Positions 22,650 to 34,257 of a stretch of 64,000 nucleotides of DNA are shown here, piece after piece. The DNA comes from Viola odorata. Its lineage: Eukaryota; Streptophyta; Magnoliopsida; Malpighiales; Violaceae. The notes beneath the pieces were generated by a model. That model saw only the letters and a list, made by a program, of their open reading frames with translations, had not been told where the DNA came from and did not search any database. A program made the position numbers and the translations under genes. Location: positions 52,056,304 through 52,120,303 of the forward strand of contig OY829537.1 of the NCBI GenBank assembly GCA_963691705.1. Direction: 5' to 3'. Numbering within the stretch: position 1 is the stretch's first letter; the number at the start of each line of letters is the position of its first letter.

Positions 22650-23797
22650 TTGGGACACTCCCAAGCCAGAGAACCTATCATGGTGCAGTACCTCTCGAAA
22701 GTAAAACAAGAATTGATGGAAATAGAACAAAATGGCGTGCATGTCACTTTTGAACACATCCCCCGAGTGGACAATGCCGAGGCAGACAACCTTGCCAAAA
22801 CGGCAGCTAATCCGGAGGCGATCATACCAGAGGACATATATTATGAGGAAAAGCCAGTGCCGTCCTTCATGGAGGAGCAGTTGTCGCTGTGTGTAGAAGA
22901 AATTGAAAGGGATTGGAGGATCCCTGTGATAAAATTCTTAAAGCACGATGAGCTGCTGAGCGATAATGCAGAAAGGAAAAAAGTATTGAAACAAGCGGCA
23001 AGATGCAGCTACTATGATGGGGAACTAGTCCGGAGATGTTTCTCCCACCCAGCGGCAAAATGCATAACTGAACAGGAAGGCCTCCACACCCTGCGAGAGA
23101 CTCATGAAGGGATCTGTGGTATGCACGTATCGGGCAACACCATGGCCGCACAAGTATTTCGGTCAGGATTTTACTGGCCCACCATCCGCAGGGATTGTAA
23201 CAGCTTCGTGCAAACATGTCACAAATGCCAAGAATTTGCTAAAATCCCTCGGCGACCTGCCACAGAAACCTCTCAAATCGTGGCCCCCTACCCTTTCGCT
23301 AAATGGGGAATTGACATTTTAGGCCCTTTCCCTAAGGCGAGATCCCAATTGAAATTCGTAATCGTGGCTGTGGACTACTTCACAAAATGGGCAGAAGCGA
23401 AGGCGGTAGCCAACATTACAACAGAGAAAGCATGGCACTTTTTTAAGCACCAAGTTATCATGCGGTTCGGGGTACCTCGTGTGCTGTCAATGACAACGGG
23501 ACGCAATTTACCAGCCACTTCTTCAAGGGACAGTGTGAGGAATTCCAGATTGAACAAAGGTTTTCCTCTGTAGTGCATCCCCAGACTAACGGCCAGGCAG
23601 AGGTGACCAACCGAAGCATCTTGAGCGGCATTAAGAAAAATCTGGAGGGCTCAAAAAAGAAATGGCTAGATGAACTACCCTATGTGATGTGGGCCTACCG
23701 CACGACTGTTAAAACTAGCACAGGGGAAACGCCCTTTCCGATGGCCTTTGGCACCGAGGCTGTTATGCCTGTGGAAATCGGCACCCTAAGCCTAAGG
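22650..23797 (+). pseudogene. pol: B copy 1 integrase, N-terminal and core parts
   Basis: The zinc-binding HHCC module is visible (HEGICGMH ... CHKCQEF), then the core with the first aspartate in WGIDILGPFPKA and later HPQTNGQAEVTNRSIL with the third catalytic residue (E). The frame breaks near 23488, where about two bases are missing compared with copy 2, in the segment coding for the second aspartate (DNG). It continues from 23573 in another frame to TAAGG, where element C is inserted. The protein would join element DNA to the chromosome. Confidence 0.9.
23793..23797 (+). other. TSD of element C, left
   Basis: TAAGG, repeated at 29144-29148. Confidence 0.95.
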
Positions 23798-25128
23798 TGA
23801 TACGATCTTAGCCCCGAGACTAGCCCTAGCGCACGCACAACCCGCACACGCCTTGCGATCAAGGCCAATCAACCCAAAGCGTCGAGCCCAAGACATTGCA
23901 AAGCTTTCAATGAGGTTAATACAACCTCTAGACATGGAGATAGGGCAAGGAACATTTCTGGATCAAGTCCTTAGGCGAAGGACGACATGGAAGGTGGCTT
24001 GGAGGCGCATAGTGCACGGTTGCACATCTACACAAGCCAATTCATGGAAGAAAGGTTCCAAATCGGGTTCCAAGATAAATAAAAGACCGATTGGGATCTT
24101 AGGAGAGCCTCTGCCAAGTTTGAGGACATTTGGACGAGCAGTTTGCAAGATGGCCCGTTGTTACTTTTGCATGCACAAGTGTCCTAAGTGCAAACGTGAA
24201 GGACATCTTCGTCGGACCATATCTAGATCATAAGAAGTCAGAATCGTGAGATCTATATCAATTCTGAAACCTCAGGGTGTCTTCTTTATTGTGTCCAAGT
24301 TTCAGGTCAAACGGACGAACCGTTTATTTGTTATGGATTGAGACATGTTCACTGACGGCAATCCTACGCGGACGAGGACTTCAAAACGCGTCTGTCAACA
24401 CCAACGACAATTATTCAGACCAGTCAGGCCTGCACCGGGGAGAGAGGACCTTGTCCACTATTTTCAGGTGTTATCTTTCTAGTGGGACAAGTTTCAGTCC
24501 AATCGGACGACTCAATCAAAAGATAGCCCGGTGAGACAGTTTGGCGCGCAGTGTGAACGCGAGCAGACCGCGACTTGGAGAATTCGGCCCAAACCGTGGT
24601 CTGATGATGCGAATGCCTCTGGGATGGTCTGGAATGATTATATTGACTTTGTTTTAAGTTGTTTGACTTTATTTATCTAGGTGGATTTTAGTTTAAGTAA
24701 ATTAGGAGCGCTTCTAAGTAGTTAAGCGCAAGTAAACTTCCTAAGTAGGGTTTGGCGGATTTCTTTCCATAAAAAGGGAGAGCCGCCTCTTTGTTTCTTC
24801 AGTTGAATTTGATAAACAAAACCAGAAGAGTTTTCTTCAGTTGATCCCTCAAGATCCTTGTTCTATACCCGGTTTGATAAGTCGCGTCTAGCCTCAAGTA
24901 AAACACGAAGTCTATCATCCATTCTTTAGTTTCGTCGGGGTTGTCTAGGTATTGCACCTAGGAGGGTCTGAGTTCTATTGAAGATCCTCGAAGGATTTCA
25001 TCCAAGTTGCCTAGGCATCGCGCTTAGGAGGGTTGGAGTTTCCAACGAGTCAAGTTTTCCGCATTCAAATCCTTGTCGCTGAGCAACGATCCATCACTTG
25101 GAAGGTTTCCGAATTAGGAACCATATCA
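23798..25128 (+). mobile_element. Element C 5' LTR
   Basis: Begins TGATACGATCTTAG, ends ACCATATCA. A TATA-like ccataaaaaggg is at about 24768. A zinc-finger-like frame within it (CPKCKREGH) is not conserved in the 3' LTR and is chance. Confidence 0.93.
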
Positions 25129-25130
25129 GC

Positions 25131-25148
25131 TGGTAGCGGAGCAAAGGC
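25131..25148 (+). other. Element C primer-binding site, diverged tRNA-iMet type
   Basis: tggtagcggagcaaaggc resembles the common tggtatcagagc iMet site. The same tggtagcggagca sequence serves element D. Confidence 0.65.
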
Positions 25149-25966
25149 TGCTCACCGAATAGGTAACTATCCTTTAATTATTGTTTTCAGTTGTTAAGAT
25201 TGGTTTCCTTGTTTCCTTAGCCAAATCTATGCCAATCTTGTTTGCGTCCCCGTTTGTGTTAGTGAGTCGAAACTAGTAACTAGTTGCGTCTTGTTTAGGT
25301 AACAAATCAAGCCCTTTGATTTGCTATCTTCTTGAGTCATAAAAACAGAAAAGAAAGATCCACAAATTGTCAGTTTGTTTTGTTTAAAGTATTTACGATT
25401 TCTATTGTCAAAAAAAAAAAAAAAGAGAAACAAAAGAATTCATTCGCACAAAAACAGAACAGAAAGCGAATTCAAAATTATCAGTGTGTTAACAAAACAG
25501 GAACCTTGAAATTGTTACATAATCAAAATCAGCAAGAATAGAGTGTTCCAACGCAACAAGAATCATAGAAAACGGAGTTGTAAATCAAAAGTTATCAAAG
25601 AAACAAATCGGACACTTAGTAACCTAGTTCTAAAACAAATCCGAACTAGTTCAAATATCTTGTCTTTCTTTGAGCTCTTGTGATACATGACCTATTTATT
25701 CTGTGCTATAATTGCTTGATTAGTTGACAAAGTAATCTTCAATTATATCCCATCTATATTCTTTCAAAGCTTGAGTTGTCTTTGCAAATTATTGGAAGCG
25801 TTTCTTGACATTCTTTGAGTCGACGGATCTTGGATTGATTGAAGAAGATTTTTTAGAGTGATCTGTGAGAGCATTAGAGTGGTTAAACACAAGAGACTTA
25901 AACACGTGAGGGAGCGCTTAGATAGGGCAATTTTACGCTTGTTTTTGTTGGTTATTGTGATTTTAG
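25149..25966 (+). mobile_element. Element C leader
   Basis: Untranslated leader between the primer site and the long frame. Its last 120 bases ('gtgagagcattagag', 'cacgtgagggag') match the leader of element E at 35770-35878. There is no coding signal. Confidence 0.6.
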
Positions 25967-27813
25967 ATGTCAGACCATTTTGCCAAGAGCACGGAGTTGC
26001 AATCGCAAGATGAATTGCTCAAGATGATGTGCAACCTCAACGAGAGGTTTGACGCGATAGAGGCATGGCGAAAAGAGGTCACCCAAGAAAAGGAAGCGGC
26101 TGCCAATGCTACAAGGCAGGCCCATACTCGGTACACCCAAGTCCTCAAACCAAGGAGTTCACCATACGTCTATGACATGCCGTCCGGAGAGGGATCCAAC
26201 CCTAATGGCCGGCCTGATATGAGGGTGACTCGGACTATACCTAGGCCAAGGAGACCTCTACCGAGACAGCCTAAAGGAGAGGTTGAAAGGAGGAAAGATC
26301 CGGTTGGTTTGATACCTAAAACTGAGACGTATAGTGAGATGATGAAGCGCGATATGAAAGCAGTTCACAAGGGCAAGAGCAATCATTTTTCGGTTGTCAA
26401 GGGCGGCCGAGAGCACATATTGAAGCCTTTGTCACCTTCGAAAGTCCATAAAGATCAAGAGTATCTTGTTAAGTCATGTTTGGACTTTCAAAAAGAAAGA
26501 AAAGAAAAAGGCTTAAAAGAATTGGAAGCCTTAAAAGAAAGAGAGAGTGAACAAAACAGCCCCCATGAAAAGAGTGAGCATGGGAAAAGAGATGAAAACA
26601 AAAACAGCACGCATGAAAAGAGTGAGCATGCGAAAAGAGATGAGAGTCTAAAACACTTGCATGAAAATAAAGAGCATGCAGAGAGTGGCAAATTTGAAAA
26701 AGGAGAGGTGAGTGTTTACGCCAAGAGAGGACAGGAGAGAAAGGCATTATGTGAGCGAAAAATCTGTTTTGGCGCAAGCCACCAAAAACTGAATTTTTGG
26801 CCATTGCGCTTAGATTTTCCTAACCTTAACGCGTTTGTTTTCTCTTCTATTATTGTTTCTCCTAATTTTCAGATAAAGAGAAGGTTGTTGGCATAAGATA
26901 AGTCTCATTCAAAAGTGCCAAGAGAACTTAAGGAGTGTGAATCATCCATGGTGCCTAGTTCGGCTAACCCTAGCCGCAACGGTATAGTATATCTTTCCTT
27001 CCTTAAGTCTGACTTGTGTGAGTATGTCAACCTCACTGATTCTGGTTTTAAAACTAATTTCATTAATGATGGTTATATGCAAGAGCCGAAGGCCAAGTCA
27101 TATGTATTTGAAAACTACTTGAGAAAGCACAAACGTTTTGACATTTGGACTAGGCCGAGAGATGTGCATCATGTTTTCCCTAACACCAAATTGATTGAAT
27201 TTTCACATGTATTTACATTACATAATCATTCTTCCATGTGTGAATTTAATGTTAAATTTGTGGGTAAGTTAACTGGACTTGAGGGAATTCTATTCAAGCG
27301 CAATCGCTTATTTAGGTCACATGACCTTTTGCAAAATTTTAATGAATATGATGCGTTTGAGAGTTGTTTGATGAGTTGTTGTGGTATGATTGGAATGACA
27401 TTATTCAATTTAATGTTGCTGCTCTTGAGTTTACTATTTAGTATAGATGGCAGCAAGGAAATTGAGATGATGCGGACAGCCCATGGACAAACCAAGCGCT
27501 ACCGTATGCGTTTGCATGTCAAGATGGCAATTTTGAGATGTCAAGGAAGGATGAGCGAATCCTTCAATTTAGGAACTTGGATGTGGCAGTGCTTACACCA
27601 AGGATGGGTTCCAACCCAAGTTCAAGTGAAGAAGATCGCTTGGGGCAATGGTCATATTCGATGCATTGTCATATTCAAAGACATAGCCGCCAAGTTGAAA
27701 TTGAGAGGTTGGTATGGTTCAATTTGTGCTTACTTTAATACTACTAACTTTAGGTATTGTGGTGCAGGTCTAAAATCAGATTTTAGGGCGAATCTTTTTG
27801 AAGAGGGAGGGGA
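25967..27813 (+). pseudogene. Element C long ORF, shared with element E
   Basis: One frame runs from ATG 25967 to the purine tract, interrupted only by TAA at 26894; the downstream open part continues into the LTR by chance. N-terminus: a predicted helical gag-like segment (MSDHFAKSTELQSQDELLKM) and a basic, proline-rich linker. Middle: a charged stretch with repeats like NSPHEKSEHGKRDE. C-terminus: ICFGASHQKLNFWPLRLDF, a further 300 residues aligned with element E (KDIAAKLKLRGWYGSICAYF, YCGAGLKSD), and a tail LFEEGGDD encoded by the purine tract. The tail and linker recall the ends of chromovirus-type polyproteins. The C-terminal domain is not one I recognise, and I assign no function. Confidence 0.6.
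27800..27813 (+). other. Element C polypurine tract
   Basis: gaagagggagggga directly before the 3' LTR start at 27814. It doubles as codons for EEGGDD. Confidence 0.85.
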
Positions 27814-29143
27814 TGATACGATCCTAGCCCCGAGACTAGCCCTAGCGCACGCACAACGCGCACACGCCTTCCGATCAAGGCCAATCAACCCAAAGCGTCG
27901 AGCCCAAGATGTTGTAAAGCTTTCAGTGAGGTTAATACAGCCTCTAGACATGGAGATAGGGCAAGGAACGTTTCTGGATCAAGTCCTTAGGCGAAGGACG
28001 ACATGGAAGGTGGCTTGGAGGCGCATAGTGCAAGGTTGCACATCTACACGAGCCAATTCATGGAAGAAAGGTTACAAATCGGGTTCCAAGATAAATACAA
28101 GACCGATTGGGATCTTAGGAGAGCCTCGACCAAGTTTGAGGACATTTGGACGAGCAGTTTGCAAGATGGCCCGTTGTTACTTTTGCATGCACAAGTGTCC
28201 TAAGCACAAACGTGACGGACAACTTCGTCGGACCATATCTAGATCATCCGAAGTCAGAATCGTGAGATCTATATCAATTCTGAAACCTCAGGGTGTCTTC
28301 TTTATTGTGTCCAATGTTTGGGTCAAACGGACGAGCTGTTTATTTGGTTTGGATCGAGACATTTTCACTGACGGCAATCCTACGAGGATGAGGACTTCAA
28401 AACGCGTCTGTCAACACCAACGACAATTATTCAGACCAGTCAAGCCTGGACCGGGGAGAGAGGACCTTGTACACTATTTTAAGGTGTTATCTTTCGAATG
28501 GGACAAGTTTCAACCCAATCGGACGAGTCAATCAAAAGATAGCCCGGTGAGACATTTTGGCACGCAGTGTGAACGCGAGCAGACCGCGACTTGGAGAATT
28601 CGGCCCAAACCGTGGCCTGATGATGCGAATGCCTCTGGGATGGTCTGGAATGATTATATTGACTTTTTTTTAAGTTGTTTGACTTTATTTATCTAGGTGG
28701 ATTTTAGTTTAAGTAAATTAGGAGCGCTTCTAAGTAGTTAAGCGCAAGTAAACTTCCTAATTAGGGTTTGGCGGATTTCTTTCCATAAAAAGGGAGAGCC
28801 GCCTCTTTGTTTCTTCAGTTGAATTTGATAAACAAAACCAGAAGAGTTTTCTTCAGTTGATCCCTCAAGATCCTTGTTCTATACCCGGTTTGATAAGCCG
28901 CGTCTAGCCTAAGTAAAACACGAAGTCTATCATCCATTCTTTAGTTTCGTCGGGGTTGTCTAGATATTGCACCTAGGAGGGTCCGAGTTCTATTGAAGAT
29001 CCTTGAAGGATTTTGTCCAGGTTGCCTAGGCATCGCGCTTAGGAAGGTTGGAGTTTCCAACGAGTCAAGTTTTTCGCATTCAAATCCTTGTCGCTGAGCA
29101 ACGATCCATCACTTGGAAGGTTTTCGAATTAGGAACCATATCA
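27814..29143 (+). mobile_element. Element C 3' LTR
   Basis: TGATACGATCCTAG...CATATCA, aligned throughout with 23798-25128. Confidence 0.93.
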
Positions 29144-29148
29144 TAAGG
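29144..29148 (+). other. TSD of element C, right
   Basis: TAAGG, the partner of 23793-23797. The integrase frame of B resumes here. Confidence 0.95.
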
Positions 29149-29499
29149 GTCGAATACTTCAAGGAAGAGCTAAACGAAGAAAGGTTACGAGCTAACCTTG
29201 ACGCGTTACCTGAGCTACATGAGGAAGCCCTCCTGAAAACAATGCACTAGAAAAGGAAAATGGCGCGGTATCACAATAGACATGTTAAGGAGCGGCTGCT
29301 CAAAGCGGGAGACTTGGTGCTCAGGGACAAGCGAGCTGCGGGCCAACGGATGTGGAAACTTAGCTCAAATTGGGCGGGCCCATATCGCTTCACCCGCGTT
29401 ATCTGCAAGGGGGCATATCACCTGGAAACACCTGACGGTACCCCCTTACCTAATTCCTGGAACATTGCTCGCTTGAAATTATATCATTCTAGAATTTGA
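29149..29499 (+). pseudogene. pol: B copy 1 integrase C-terminal (GPY/F) part
   Basis: After a stretch equivalent to 50735-50830 in copy 2, with TAG at 29248 replacing a tyrosine codon, the frame reads RHVKERLLKAGDLVLRDKRA and NWAGPYRFTRVICKGAYHLE, the GPY/F module that ends Ty3/gypsy integrases. The stop TGA at 29497 follows LKLYHSRI. No chromodomain follows, as expected for Tat rather than chromovirus elements. Confidence 0.88.
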
Positions 29500-29589
29500 C
29501 ATGCCGTGGCGCATGCTCTAACAATTATTTTGGAGATATCTCTGGTGTTCTTTTTTGGTTGTCTGTGGTGTGCAGATAACAGAAGATAT

Positions 29590-30120
29590 GGTGTCGGGAG
29601 TGAAAAGTCCTAACCTTGTGGCAGACCGGGCTAACACAGACGGGCCACCAAGACGAGGCACGCCCCGGCTACCCTAGAAATATATGGTGCTGGAAGTGAA
29701 AATTCTATCCTTGTGAGGCTGGCCTTGATCAGGCGGCTCACTAAGATGAGACACGCTCCAGCAATGTCGGGAGTGAAAAGTCCTATCCTGGGATACTCGT
29801 GCTCACATAGACGGTATACCGAGACGAGGCACGCCCTGACTCCTTTGGGAGTGCAAATCCTACCCTTGTGACAACCCGTGCTCACATAGGCGGTTGATCA
29901 CTAAGATGAGGCACGACCCAGGGAAGATAAAAACTCCACCCCGGAAGTGAAAATCCTACCCTTACGATGGTGGCGCTAACACAAGCACATCGTTAAGACG
30001 AGGCACATTTCGAGGTGCGAGGTGACAACGCTGAGAAGTGAAAAGTCCCATCCTTGTGATGGCCGACCTTGATCAGGCGGCTCACTGAGATGAGGCACTT
30101 CCCAACCAATTGAGGAAATA
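29590..30120. repeat. Degenerate ~80-bp tandem repeats in B copy 1 3' region
   Basis: About six diverged units of the form gggagtgaaaagtcctatcc ... gatcaggcggctcac ... gaggcacgcccc. The homologous set in copy 2 is at 52500-52990. There is no coding signal. Up to 30750 the rest is non-coding and includes a 'gcgacatctcg...ccccaaggtaattaagat' block that is doubled in copy 2 (53070-53300). Confidence 0.8.
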
Positions 30121-30750
30121 TAAGGAGTCATGATACCCCAGCGAGTAACCGGAAGGAACAAACCCGGTGAAGATGGCTGGATGAGTATGTGACACGAGCG
30201 ACATCTCGGTAGGATTGCTCCAAGTAAGCTAAGAGAGTACGCGACAACACCCCAAGGTAATTAAGATCCTTTGTCATATGTCGCTACTAACACAAACAAT
30301 AAGTGAAAATGTGCAGGAAAATTGGCAAAGCATCGAGGTGACGAAGCACCCGAGAAAGTAATGATGCCATGGAAAGGCAAAGTATCGCGATCGAATGATG
30401 GTCATCTTGTTACCCTAAACGCAGTTCGAGATGATTTAGAACGTCAGTTCTGTTTAACCGCACGGGCCCTCACGAAGAGGAGAAAAGCGCGACACCGCTT
30501 TGAACCCTATATGTTATGACCCTACGAAGAAGGCTCGAATGCGCGTGCGGCATCACTCTATTAATATTGGTGTTACAAGCCTGTGAATAAACAACAATAA
30601 ATTAAGAAAGACCATTGGCAAAGGAAAATTACAGCCAGAATATAGGCGTTGTTCATACAAGAGCGGAGGCTTGCGCAAGCAAAAAGCCTTGAAACACAAA
30701 AAGGGCAAAAAGGGAGGACACCCCACGTATGAAAAGAAAAACAAGAAAAC

Positions 30751-32989
30751 TTATGGCCCTGGCAGGCTGCCGCCCTCCTCGCTCCCCCGTGGCCTCTTGA
30801 AACAGTCAGCCATAGCGCTCAATGAAACAGTCAGCCATGATGCCCGCGGTTTGTTCAGAGAACCATGTGCATTTGTCTGCCGTCTCCTTCTCAAGCGCAG
30901 CACTTCGACCTCGTTCTGCTTGCAGGTCGGCATCCTTGGTGGCTTTGCGCCCTCTAGCCTCCTCTAACTCTCCTTTCACAGCCGCCAAGCTAGCCTCCAT
31001 ATTCTGCCGCTCTTCTGCATACTTCCTCATCTCTTCTCGATTCCTCCCAAGCTCTTCTTGGTTCCTGTTAATCTCCTCCAAAAGCTGACGATTAGTGTTG
31101 CGCCACTCCTCGGAGGAAGAGCTGAAAGAGCCCACTTGCTTCGTCATGTCCTTTGACCAATAGTGGAATTCCTGAAGAGCAGAGAATAGTTGAGTATGTA
31201 TCCGCTGCAGTTGGTCCCCGTGGGCATGAGAAAGGAAAGCTCGCTCCTCCTCCTCAAGCGAAAACATATGCGACGCCAAGTAAGCAGATGTCGCTAAAGA
31301 GCTGTCAGCCCCTTGCGCTGGGAACCCACGTTGACGAATATTGCTTAAGTTGACTTGGTGGGTGGCAGCCCCGCCAGAAATCACGGTACTCAAGTCAGCC
31401 ACCAAACAGGGAGTCTCGACGGACGCAAGGGAAAGAGAGATTGACGGAGTGGCCGCGGGGACAAAGAAGACTCTAGGAGGAGACGGAAGGGAACGAGAGG
31501 ATGTTCCTACGTCAAGACCAAAACCATAAGCCTGGAAAGGAGGAAAGTCGCTCTCTTATGGGTCGCCTATGAAGCCCAGTGGATGGCCAGTAGGAGGAGG
31601 TGACGCGGCGAAAGAAGAAGAAAATTGAGGAAATGGCGCGGAAGCAACCCTGTTGCCCGGCAGCTCAAAGGCTTGATCGCCTGGCAAGGGGCCAGTACCA
31701 GCGACACCTTCCTGCCTTTCCTGATAGGCGGCAAGACCATACGATGAAGAGGCATCCCCGCCGAGGCGCGGCCTTTTAGGACCAAGAATATGCGTCAGGT
31801 TCATACCATCGCAGGAAAGGGCAGTAGAAGAAATAGTAGCGGTATCATATGGAGAAAAATAGAGAGAATGAGGGGACAACCTCAGAAACTGGAACAGAAG
31901 GACGAGTAGGAGCGATGACGAGAATACGGATAGTCCTTCTCCTCCTCTTGGCAATTGGAGGTTGAGAAGATGACGCTTGAGTAGGATCCGCGCTTGTGGA
32001 AGAAATTAGCTCAGTGGCTGAAGCGACAGTAACCTCCGCGCAAGGACAAGAAGAAGACTCAGGTGCAGAAGTGGACGGGTGCGCAATGTTAGCAGCGGTA
32101 CCAGCAGTAGCAGCGGCAAGAGCCTCTTTTTCCCTTCTCCGCTGAGCTCTTTTCTCTCATTTCTTGATACACTTAGGTTTCCACCCGGCTGGAGGATCTG
32201 CAGGAATAAGAGAAAAATGTCAGAGTTAGTACCAACAGGGAATAACGAATGAAATGGATGGTGCTCACTTTGGATACAGCCTCGGATGTCGCCCTGGCAC
32301 GCAAGCTCGTGAGTATGAACACCAGGAATCCCTGTCAGGTTGAGCAATTTATCCAACCAACCTTGCTCAACTGGTCCTAGGCGCGACCTTCCACCCCAGG
32401 CGTCGTCCCTAATGCTCAAATTAAACCCACTTCGCCACAAAGGCTCAGGCAAAGTGACGATAAAAACCCCATTTTTCCAGGCGTCAACAGAGGATTCAAG
32501 ATGTAATAATTTCCAAGTGAAGGGTTTTAGTGAGTCATCATCATAGCGAGGCGATATCGCTATGACACCATTACTATGATTATACAGTTGAAACAGGGAT
32601 CGAAGCAGCAATAGAGAAGGGGATTCAATTCCTACATGTCTACAAAGAGCTATAAAGGCATAAATACCACAGTAAGTATTTGGGCTTAACTAGGCAGCGT
32701 TCAAATCAAATTCAGAAAACAATTCTGCAACCAGAGGATCCAGAGGGAGTCGAAAACCATAGTTAAACATTTTGGCATAAAGAATCCTACGGTTGCCAGG
32801 TAGCTCGCTGTTGAGATGAAGCAACCTAGGGGCAACTTTAGTGGAATACCTATCCAAATGATCAAGGTTGGCATTATAATTTCGCAACTGTCACCGAAGA
32901 ACGGCGGAGGAAGCAATGGTGGAGATGGTATTCTCAATATCTCCTTCCCCAGTAGACTGGGGTTGGGAATAACGACGATTGCGAGCCAT
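30751..32989 (-). pseudogene. B copy 1 antisense gene 1 (Transposase_28-like)
   Basis: Opposite strand to gag-pol. ATG at 32989 gives MARNRRYSQPQ, followed by LNSELPGNRRILYAKMFNYG and FRLPLDPLVAELFSEF, then 'LSPNTYCGIYAFIALCRH' and TLPEPLWRSGFNLS. This matches the 'putative gypsy type transposon' family (Transposase_28-like). The C-terminal half is a Glu/Lys-rich predicted coiled coil (NRNQEELGRNREEMRKYAEE). Intron 1 is 32198-32278 with GT-AG ends. The gene is dead: TGA near 32895, TAG near 32692 where CAG is expected, TGA at about 32157 (AGA in copy 2), and a lost AG acceptor for intron 2 near 31845. Its role in the element life cycle is unknown. Confidence 0.7.
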
Positions 32990-33139
32990 GAATAATGCTA
33001 AACTAAGGGTAGAGTAGAAGGTACCATTTTGGGAAAGAAGGTTGGGGCACCCAGGCGGCGGCGGATCGCAACGAGAGGAAGAGAAGTTGTGTTCTTTTCT
33101 TAAGGAAAGAAGCAGAGTAGCAAAAGATGAGAAAGGAGT

Positions 33140-33165
33140 ATGAGAAGGTTTTTATAACCCTAAGG
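33140..33165 (-). promoter_or_regulatory. TATA-type promoter of antisense gene 1, copy 1
   Basis: On the minus strand GGGTTATAAAAACC lies about 160 bp before the ATG, at the same place as TATATATAAAAAC in copy 2. An ACACGTGTG box near 33300 and 'agaacatcatgact' are also conserved. Confidence 0.55.
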
Positions 33166-33635
33166 CCCAAGTGAAACGACAGATCAAGCGATCATTACGT
33201 ATGACATGTCAAAAACAAGGGACGCGGGAAACGGGTACAGTCCCAGGCGAGTGAAAAGACGCGTTCAGCCTCACCATTCCCCTAGTACTCCCCCCTGCGG
33301 ACACGTGTGCCTAGAACATCATGACTATCTCTTTTGCATCAACAAAAGAATTCAGAGCATTAAATGCTCTAAAAAGTAGAGTCAAGCCCAACGAAAGAGA
33401 AGGCAAGTTACAATGCCGCGACACGCAAAAAGTATAACACATAGTACAAGCAGACAAGCGATAAGTAAACTCAACAGGAAGGCGACACCGCAAAGGTACA
33501 TGTGTTATTCGGCCGAGTATACAAGATTTATTAAGCAAGGGGGCGATATCAAAGTTCAAATATAAAAAATAGTAGTAACAGAACAACAGACAGTAAAGTG
33601 ACACCTCAATCAACCGACATCGGATGGGCCGTTCA

Positions 33636-34257
33636 TGGTGTCATCTCATCACTCCTCCTCGGAGGAAAAGAAGCCTAATTCTCATCAATTTCTTTCATCT
33701 TCGCGGAGGCATACTTGGCAACCTGAGACGGATCAAAGGCCCTACCGTGACACTGATCCGCGAACCCAGTAGTAAAGGCCCGTACGGCCTTCCTTTTCCA
33801 CCAAGTTACCTTCGACGAAGCCCTCACTTAATCAGCATCGCGAGACGATCTCTTCGTGAAGAAGAGAATTCTTTTTCTCGGCAGCCACCAACTCAGCCTC
33901 CAAAGCTTCAACCTTGGCTTTTCCTCTAGACCTCTCCCGAGCAAGGTCAGCATGACACTCGCGTAGTTCGACTTGGATACGTTTCTGGAGCCGCGTCAAC
34001 TCTTCCACCTTTGCCAAGGCACCTGGATCTTGAAACTGCTCACCGTGGGCCTTGATAAAGTAATGAAGCTCCCAGAAGATGGCAAGGCAGTTATTCATAA
34101 TGCGTGCACACTGAACATCAGGAGGAAGCTGCAGTAACCTATTCTCATCCTCAGGGACACGGAACATCTCGTAGGCCAAGATAGCCGTGGGCTGGTCTCG
34201 CGACAAGGGGCCTGATACACCCAAGGCACGAAACCCGTCAGTCCCAAACTTGGACAA
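33636..34257 (-). pseudogene. B copy 1 antisense gene 2, C-terminal half
   Basis: The minus-strand frame reads KFGTDGFRALGVSGPLSRDQ, then MFRVPEDENRLLQLPPDVQC and a coiled coil (AKVEELTRLQKRIQVELREC). It aligns with 62712-63182 plus 56423-56857 in copy 2. The N-terminal half is missing: the gene is cut at 34258 by a T-type LTR. Near the 3' end the frame is shifted relative to copy 2. It is a paralogue of antisense gene 1. Confidence 0.65.

Larger units (their letters stand above)
23798..29143 (+). mobile_element. Non-autonomous LTR element C
   Basis: A complete 5,346-bp element in the integrase gene of B copy 1. LTRs are 1,331 and 1,330 bp with TGATACGATC...CATATCA termini, an iMet-like primer site and a purine tract. 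The 2.7-kb internal region has one long frame but no reverse transcriptase or integrase. I counted about 30 mismatches in the first 560 bp of the LTR pair and fewer later. Its LTR ends and purine tract relate it to elements D and E. Confidence 0.95.
12215..34257 (+). mobile_element. Tat-lineage element B, copy 1 (3' truncated, nested insertions)
   Basis: Order: LTR, tRNA-Thr primer site, gag, protease, [element A], reverse transcriptase, RNase H, archaeal-type RNase H, integrase, [element C], integrase C-terminus, repeat-rich 3' region, antisense gene 1, antisense gene 2 truncated at 34257. No 3' LTR is seen, because a T-type LTR and element E follow directly. Copy 2 begins at 44555 in the same orientation. 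The copies align throughout but differ by many substitutions and indels. Confidence 0.9.

Noticed and set aside
24130..24200. Zinc-finger-like CxxC ... CPKCKREGH in an LTR
   Set aside because: The 3' LTR copy reads CPKHKRDGQ, so the pattern is not kept, and it lies inside LTR sequence.
27814..28696. Extension of the element C ORF through the 3' LTR
   Set aside because: The coding homology with element E ends at the purine tract. The LTR part is not conserved as protein between the two LTRs.
12215..34257. Target duplication for B copy 1 (left GCTAC)
   Set aside because: No right LTR or matching duplication exists in the window, so the insertion cannot be closed.
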